From assembly GCF_000182925.2 (NCBI RefSeq), contig NC_026501.1:3596001-3660000 (forward strand): DNA of 64,000 nucleotides, read 5' to 3'. The notes beneath the pieces were generated by a model that was not told where the DNA came from, made no database searches, and saw only the letters and a list, made by a program, of their open reading frames with translations. Shown one piece after another: positions 57,801 through 64,000 of the stretch. Position 1 is the stretch's first letter. The number at the start of each line of letters is the position of its first letter. The DNA comes from Neurospora crassa OR74A (taxonomy: Eukaryota > Ascomycota > Sordariomycetes > Sordariales > Sordariaceae). The translations under genes were made by a program, and so were the position numbers.

Positions 57801-58340
57801 TAATAATAGTCTTATTCCCTATACTATAACTATAGCGCCTTATTGGCATAGGGTCCTTCTCCAATTCTCTAGAGGGGAAAACCGTACGGTATTAAGCACC
57901 GCCGGATAAAAACCCCTAGCTCCATCTCAGTTATAATTCTCTACACCGCTCCTACTTTACTTATAGTTATAACGGTTCTTACCTACTACTATAACGAATT
58001 AATTTCGTTTCTCCTACTACTATATTATTCTAATATTAAAATAATAAAGATAATAAAAATAGGACTAAATTAAATATACCGCTTCCTTTACTACCTTTCT
58101 ATTTTACTCCCTACCGCTCCTTCCTCTACTTTCTTTCCACTTCCCCATCCTATTTCCCTATTTATTACTCTATATCTCCACTTCCTTACCCCATTTATAA
58201 ATACCTCCTCCTTATTATTTATTCTATTACTCTATAAATTTACCTCTATTTATAACAATATAAAAACCCCCTTCTCTTATTTATATAATTCCTTACTCAG
58301 CGCTCCTTTTTAATCCTTCTTCTCCTTCCTCCTTATTATA

Positions 58341-58526
58341 TTGTCCAATAAAATAACTTCCTCCGGCCGTTATTACCCTAACCCGATCAACTTAATTTCC
58401 AATATAGAAGGTCCCTCCCCTAATACATCCTTAGGCCCTACGTCCCCTATAATTATACTTTTAGAACTTACGTTCCTTATTCGTACTTTTTATAACTTCC
58501 TTAGTAATTATCCTCCTCCGAACTAG
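58341..58526 (+). other. Antisense-open stretch in the LINE A 3' region
   Basis: On the strand opposite to A3 sense, 61 codons are open, and similar decayed frames exist at the matching positions of A2 (about 49010-49190) and A4 (about 40010-40190). The shared core is Pro/Asn-rich with SNIEGPS. It begins about 530 bp from the LINE 3' end, much as the antisense frame of family B begins about 490 bp from its end. It may be coincidence of composition. Confidence 0.35.
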
Positions 58527-59449
58527 TATAATTTCCTTTTTTATTCTCCTTAGCTTTTATATTAATTTAATTAGCGTTGTTCGTAAAATTTTTTATTTTT
58601 ACTATATTTTAAATTTCGCCTCCGTCCCGCGTAGCAATAAATCTAATTCCCTTAACGATTTTTATAAGGTTATTATTAAAAAGATTTGCTTTATTTTGGC
58701 GATTAATAAATCTCTTATTCTTTATATTTCCTTTCCTTTATTATTATTTAACTTCTATCCTAGCCGGCGGTGCCTAGAATACTACCTACTCTTATATTTA
58801 TAAAATATATATATTAAATATTCCTATAGGCCTATATAACGCCCGTAATACTATTTAGGCGGCAGCCGTTACTATAGTATTAGGTAATTAGAATAGGTTC
58901 GAATATAATCTAAATACCTTCGTTCGTACTACTAATAATTTTATTTATTATATATATATTTATTTAAAGCGTAATAAGCTGCCTACTAACTATAAACGTC
59001 TTCTCCGTACTATTAGCTATAGTATTATTAATTTCTAATAAAAGGGTTACTATAAATTAATTATAAGAAATATTCGCTATAGTCGTATCCCTTTTCTTCC
59101 CAGCGGTAGTACTATAAATTTAATTTAAATTATATTCGGCTCTAGTAGTAGCACTATTATTTTTATATATATTATATTTAATAATAGTAATTTTACTATT
59201 CCTATTTATATAATCTTTAATTTTAATAGTAGTAGTTCTATTCCTAATAGCCCTATAACTATCGATACTCCCGGCCGCCCCTTTATAAATAATAATTAAA
59301 TTTAATAACGTTATAAGGTTACTACAAACTAAATTCGTATAATAGAATTACTCGAATAGCTTCTTAAGCGTAATTAAATATTTATTAAATAGTATTTTTC
59401 GGTTCTTACTATAATTACAATTTAAATAACTCCTATAATTAGTATAATC

Positions 59450-62400
59450 GTCTCCTCCTTATCCTTATCCTTTTATTTTAGTATTATTAATATTCTATAT
59501 TTTTTTTAAAAGTACTTCGCAATTTCTTCTTACTATTCTTCTTCTAATTCGATTACTAAATAATATTCTTTTAATTTCTCTAACTTCAACGCCTATAATA
59601 GAATTCTTTCGATTTTAATTCCGTTATTTAGGAATTCCTAAAATTCCTCTTTTATTAATAACTAAGCTTCTAAATTATTTTAGAAATTAATATCCGTATT
59701 AAAATAATTTAAGATAATATAAATAAAGGTCTCCTTCTCGAATTTATAAGCGTAAATAGGGGTTAGGACGTTCGGTATTTTCCTCCTATAAAAGAAAGCC
59801 TGGAGGCCAATAATTTCTATCCTAATTTAAATAAGGAGGGAGCTCTTCGCTTTAATTAATAAATACAATTCTTCTTTATTTTTTCCTAATTTTCAACGTC
59901 TTCCTTTCTTCTTCTTTATATTAATTATATATTACTAAATACCCTTTCTACTAAATTTAAAGGTAAGGTTAACAATAGTAAATTCGTACTATTATTTTAA
60001 TTTTATTACCGCCGCCGCTAAGTAATAATTGTAGCGCAATACCTATTCCCAATTCGTTATATCTTTTAACTATTCCTTCCGGTTGGCGGCTATTAGTTCT
60101 AAAATTTATAATAGTAATAATAAGGTCCCTAAATCTAAGGGAGGACCGGCTACTATTATTAATAATTTCTCTATTAATATTTATTCCTCGGCCTATCGTA
60201 CTTTAACTATACTACTTTTTAATTTATTAGTAAGTAGCTAACCTTTTAATTATTATATTTAAATACAATTAGAAATTTAAATTACTATCCCCTATATAAA
60301 CCGAATTTAATTTATCCGGGCGAACCTTTCTTCGAAAGTCCGGACCCTCTTATTAAAGTAAAAGTCGAATAGCAAATAGAATATTTCTATTTCTAAATTT
60401 CTTATTAATATAGCTTTATATACTTTAATAATAATTTTCAAATATTTAATTTAATATTTCACTAACTTAATTACAATCCTTTATAATTTCCTATTAACTT
60501 TAATTAGTTAATAGAATATTAAGGCTTTATATATAATAATACTATAAATATATTTAATATATATTTCCCTTACCCAAATAAAGGAATAACCCTATATTTT
60601 CGCTACTAATTTCGTAAATATATTTATTTAAATTATTATTTTTTATTTTACTACTTCCGTATAAGTCCTATAATTAAACTTATAGTCTAACTATACCCTT
60701 AGGAATTATATTAATTCCGTTAATTAAAGTATAATATTCTTAAATTAGAAAGTTTTTGTTTTTAATACCCTCGTCCGTATAAAATATATTAATTCCGTTT
60801 TAATTACTTCGAATTCTATACCTTTCGCCCCTACCTATTCCGAATATACCTCCTACGCTATTTATAGTATCCGGCAATTTTCTTTAATAATATAGGCTAT
60901 TATTATAATATTAATATTATTTATAAAGCCGATTGTAATTATATTTAGAATTATTACTAATTTCCAGTATAATAGAATAATAAAGAGAATAAATAGAATA
61001 AGGGAGAGGGAGGAGCCTTACAGTATACTAATAATAATTATATAAGGGTAGGACATTTTATTATTAAAGAAGAAGGAACCTCTCTTTCTAGTAACGAAAT
61101 TTGCTATTTACCTAATAATCTATATTAGGAACTATATTTCCTATAGGGTATATAGAAGCTACCTATAATTAATTTTATTGAATATTCCTTTTAAATTAAA
61201 GAGTATAAAGGACATTATAGCTCCGAATTTCTAAACTATATATATTATATTAGTAATTACCCGGACTATAAACTCTATTAAATAGCCTACCCGGTTGCCT
61301 ATTTAGCCCTCCGGTAGGAGGTTAAACTCTTTAACTACCTACATAAATCTCTTAACTATAAATACTTCGAAGATTTTTCCTATATTATTAAATAGTAATA
61401 TTAATCTCTATATACCTACTAATTTTTATTAGGCGGCGTTCTTTCCGAACTTCTTAAAAATAATAACTTTCGTATCCTTAAATTACTATAAGAAATAATT
61501 AAATTGGAAGTTAGCGGATGCTAAATATACTATAGCCTACTAAAATAATTACCTATATAGCTTTAAAAATTAATTTAAGTACTAATTAACCCCGGGGGCC
61601 TTATTAAGTACTATTTAGGAGAGTATATTCTAAATATCCTCTTTATTAACTAAATCGCTAATAACTATTAGGTTAATACCCTCTAATAATTCAATCTAAT
61701 CTAATAAATAATCCATTAGGATTTTTACCTTCGGGAAAAAATAATTAATAAAAATCTCAGCCTTACTACTATAATCTCTAATTTCTATTACCCCTTCGTA
61801 AATTTGAAGGGCTAATAATTTGGGTAGATTTATTAATTAATAATTTTAAATCCGGGCCTATTATTCTAATAATTAGAATTAATTTAAATTCTTTAAAGCC
61901 TCAGCAACGCTATTGTACTATATAATTTACTAGGCCTTTATAATAATCCTCTTCTTTTTTATCGTTATTTTAATAAATTCCCTTTAATTTAATATTATTT
62001 AGTACTTAAACTACTCCTAATATATCCTCCGTACTTCTTTCGTAATTATCTTATATTTTAATATTTATTAATTTACTTTCTTCCTTCGACTTTTCTTTTA
62101 ATATAGGACGAATTCCTCTATAATACTTATAAATTCTCTATTAAATTTACAAAAGGCGAATTCAAAGTCCTTTACTATATTAATCCTTTTTAAGATTAAT
62201 ATCTATTTCTCTAACGCCTCCTTTACCTTCTCTATATTTATAAAATTCTAATTATATCCTCCTTCTTCTTTAACTTTTTTATTTTTTCTTCCTATTTAAA
62301 CCTAAATTTCCTAAAAGTAATAATCCGAATTAATTTATTTATACTATTACATTCCCTAATATTTAGCTTTAACCCTAAGTAATAATTATATATAATTAAT

Positions 62401-63060
62401 TATTCTATCCCTCTCCCCTTATATTGTATTCCCGAATTTAATCGGCTTACTATAGGGGGTAAATAGATTAAATTTCTAGCGTCGTACTTATATAAAGAGG
62501 CGAACAGCCCTTAGGCTAGTCCTATTTTCTAAATCTTAATTAGGATAATAAAAGTTGAAGTTCCTAATAGTAATTAAATTTCCTGCCGGAGGTCTAACTT
62601 TAATAAATTTAAAGAGTAGTAACTCCTATTAATATTCTAATAGTCCCTACGTAAAGATAAGAGAGTAAATAGAATAGACAATTATTAAATCCCTTAAATT
62701 TTTAAATATAATTATAATCCAATCCTTTCCAATTTAAAAGTCTAAGTCCTTTAAATTTTATTTTTTATTTATATATATTACTACCCTTCCCTTCTCCGAA
62801 TAATTAACCTCAAAATACCTTCCGCTTTTAGGATAATAAATATTCCTATTCAAATTTCTATCCAACTCCTAAATCGCTATAATATTATAAATTTCCTCTT
62901 ACTTAAATAGAAGTTTTCCCTTCTTATATAACTTCCCTACATTTTAATAGAGTATTTTTAATTAAATTATTAATTACCTTAAAATAAAGTTCCTTCTAAT
63001 CCCTTAGTAAAAAATAAAGGTACTACTTCCCTAAAGGGGGGTTATAATCGTATAAGCACT
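59450..63060 (-). pseudogene. LINE A3 ORF2 (endonuclease, RT, RNase H region, C-terminal knuckle)
   Basis: Endonuclease: ITIRNFNFYYPN at about 62540-62580, the decayed GDFN.HHP.W motif (Asp to Asn, His to Tyr, Trp to stop). RT: LLPEG.IGNRVGYLIEFIVR near 61240-61320, and LFNLKGIFNKINY near 61165-61210, the motif A LFDLKGAFD..N with both Asp changed to Asn. The post-RT part and C-terminal knuckle (59900-60400) match A1 7290-8345. This order is typical of Tad-clade elements of ascomycetes. Confidence 0.82.
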
Positions 63061-63079
63061 ATTACTACTATATAACTAA

Positions 63080-64000
63080 CTTCCCCCTATATTTTATAAA
63101 TATATATAATATTTATTTATCGAACCTTATAGGGTTATAGGCTTCAGCCGGGTAAATAAGCCGATTAATTTCTTTAACCGTCCCTTCTTTACACTTCCTT
63201 TTATATATTTCTCTAGAACAATAATAGTATAGGAACTAAGGGGGGCGTTTAGTAAAATACCTTTATTTATAATCTTTATCGTTAATTCTAATACCTTTTT
63301 AATTAAATTCTTATAGAGAACGAACGCCTATAGCCTTTTAGCGTACGTAATAAACGCCTTTATAATTACCTTCTAGAAAATAGGGTACTCTTTATAATTA
63401 TACGTACAATACCCCTTTTTCCTATATAACTTATAATAAACGAGTAATTTATTATTATTAAATAGATAATTCACTTCGCCGAAGCAGTCTCCTTCGTATT
63501 TAACTTCGCTATAGCGGGTATAAATATTATTTTAACAACAGAATCTTACTATATATTTAATTCTCTAATATTTAAAGTATTATTAAACGTTATTCGAAGT
63601 TTAGAATAGTTCGTATAAATATACGCCGCTATTTTAAAGAAAGAGGTTATTCTAAAGGAAGTATACTACTAATACAATAGCAATTTCTATAAGGAGTAGG
63701 CCTCTATTCTCTCTATTTCTTCTCTTCTATAGCCGAATTCTAATAATAAATACTTCCAAATTCCTCTCCTTTACTATATTCGAAATAACTTCCGCTATAG
63801 TATAATTATTAATACTATTTTAGGGTACGCCCCGAACTAATACACCTACAATACTTATAGTAATAAAAATATTAGGGCCGAAAACTTCTTTAGCCTACGC
63901 TTAATTTTACTAATATTAAATATATATATATTTATTAAATATAATTATATAATTTCTAATCGTTAGTATTTTAATAGTTGTACGGATTACTAGGCTAAGT
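63080..64000 (-). pseudogene. LINE A3 ORF1 (Gag-like), partial
   Basis: The minus strand matches LINE A1 ORF1 (6431-7189), most clearly in the segment equal to EVFGPNIF and the preceding DKP.YIQ region (63840-63990). The 5' part is beyond the window. The + strand also shows a long frame broken only by TAA/TAG, which I regard as the shadow. Confidence 0.6.

Larger units (their letters stand above)
57801..64000 (-). mobile_element. LINE A3: longest family A copy, running off the window
   Basis: Sense is minus. From left: TAATAA tail and 3' terminus (57801-58080), 3' region, ORF2 (about 59450-63060) and ORF1 (about 63080 to beyond 64000). It is the only copy here with ORF1 and ORF2 in a gap-free stretch. 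The 5' end and right target copy lie outside the window. All frames carry TAA/TAG. Confidence 0.8.

Noticed and set aside
57801-58080. Family A terminal repeat interpreted as an LTR
   Set aside because: It occurs at only one end of each copy, has a TAA-type tail and, in A4, a 14-bp TSD. This is a LINE 3' end, not an LTR.

Overview
This window comes from a filamentous ascomycete (Pezizomycotina) and is almost entirely an AT-rich graveyard of transposable elements destroyed by RIP (repeat-induced point mutation). Repeat copies differ by C/T and G/A transitions. Element reading frames can still be followed, but they are broken by TAA/TAG at former Gln and Trp codons, and the reverse transcriptase motif YxDD reads YxNN in every Ty3/gypsy copy. 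The species cannot be named from the sequence. Three runs of 100 N (6331-6430, 7190-7289, 51170-51269) are assembly gaps.

Left part, 736-29600: one Ty3/gypsy chromovirus (here G0, + strand, LTRs 741-979 and 29357-29595, TSD CTCCT) holds a second gypsy element (G1, - strand, LTRs 1950-2195 and 22295-22540, TSD GGTAA). G1 holds a LINE (A1, + strand, ending about 10004) and a third gypsy element (G2, - strand, LTRs 12039-12338 and 20308-20611, TSD GGTAT). G2 holds a truncated LINE of another family (B1, 15749-16764, 14-bp TSD). A 139-bp MITE (M1) sits exactly at the G1 boundary. The gag frame of G0 reads through the G1 insertion point once G1, M1 and the duplicated target copies are removed.

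Middle, 30400-41070: a gypsy element (G5, 30438-38622, TSD CTACC) appears to sit inside a MITE remnant. Its leader contains a non-RIPed stretch with a 40-T run and G runs. A 5'-truncated LINE (A4, 39468-40216, 14-bp TSD) follows.

Gene island, 42008-45493: the only stretch with normal base composition and the only intact gene. It encodes a predicted 500-residue alcohol acetyltransferase-family protein (HHSLADG and SNIG motifs); the first exon lies across a predicted 345-bp intron. Inverted copies of one MITE family flank the island (M2 41079-41998, M3 45580-46485). Each has its own 9-bp TSD, so they are independent insertions. M3 lies inside a pogo/Fot1-like MITE (about 45495-46737).

Right part, 46740-64000: an unidentified gag-like frame, a LINE (A2, - strand, about 48473-53808), an interrupted gypsy element (G6, + strand, about 53809-57800) carrying a truncated LINE (B2, 54779-55469, 12-bp TSD), and a longer LINE (A3, - strand, 57801 to beyond the window end).

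No tRNA, rRNA or CRISPR array was seen. The most unusual signals are the multi-level nest, the compositionally distinct or antisense-open regions between pol and the 3' LTR of G0 and G2, a shared 3'-terminal motif and hairpin in two LINE families that also carry antisense-open frames, and the MITE family with 9-bp TSDs.
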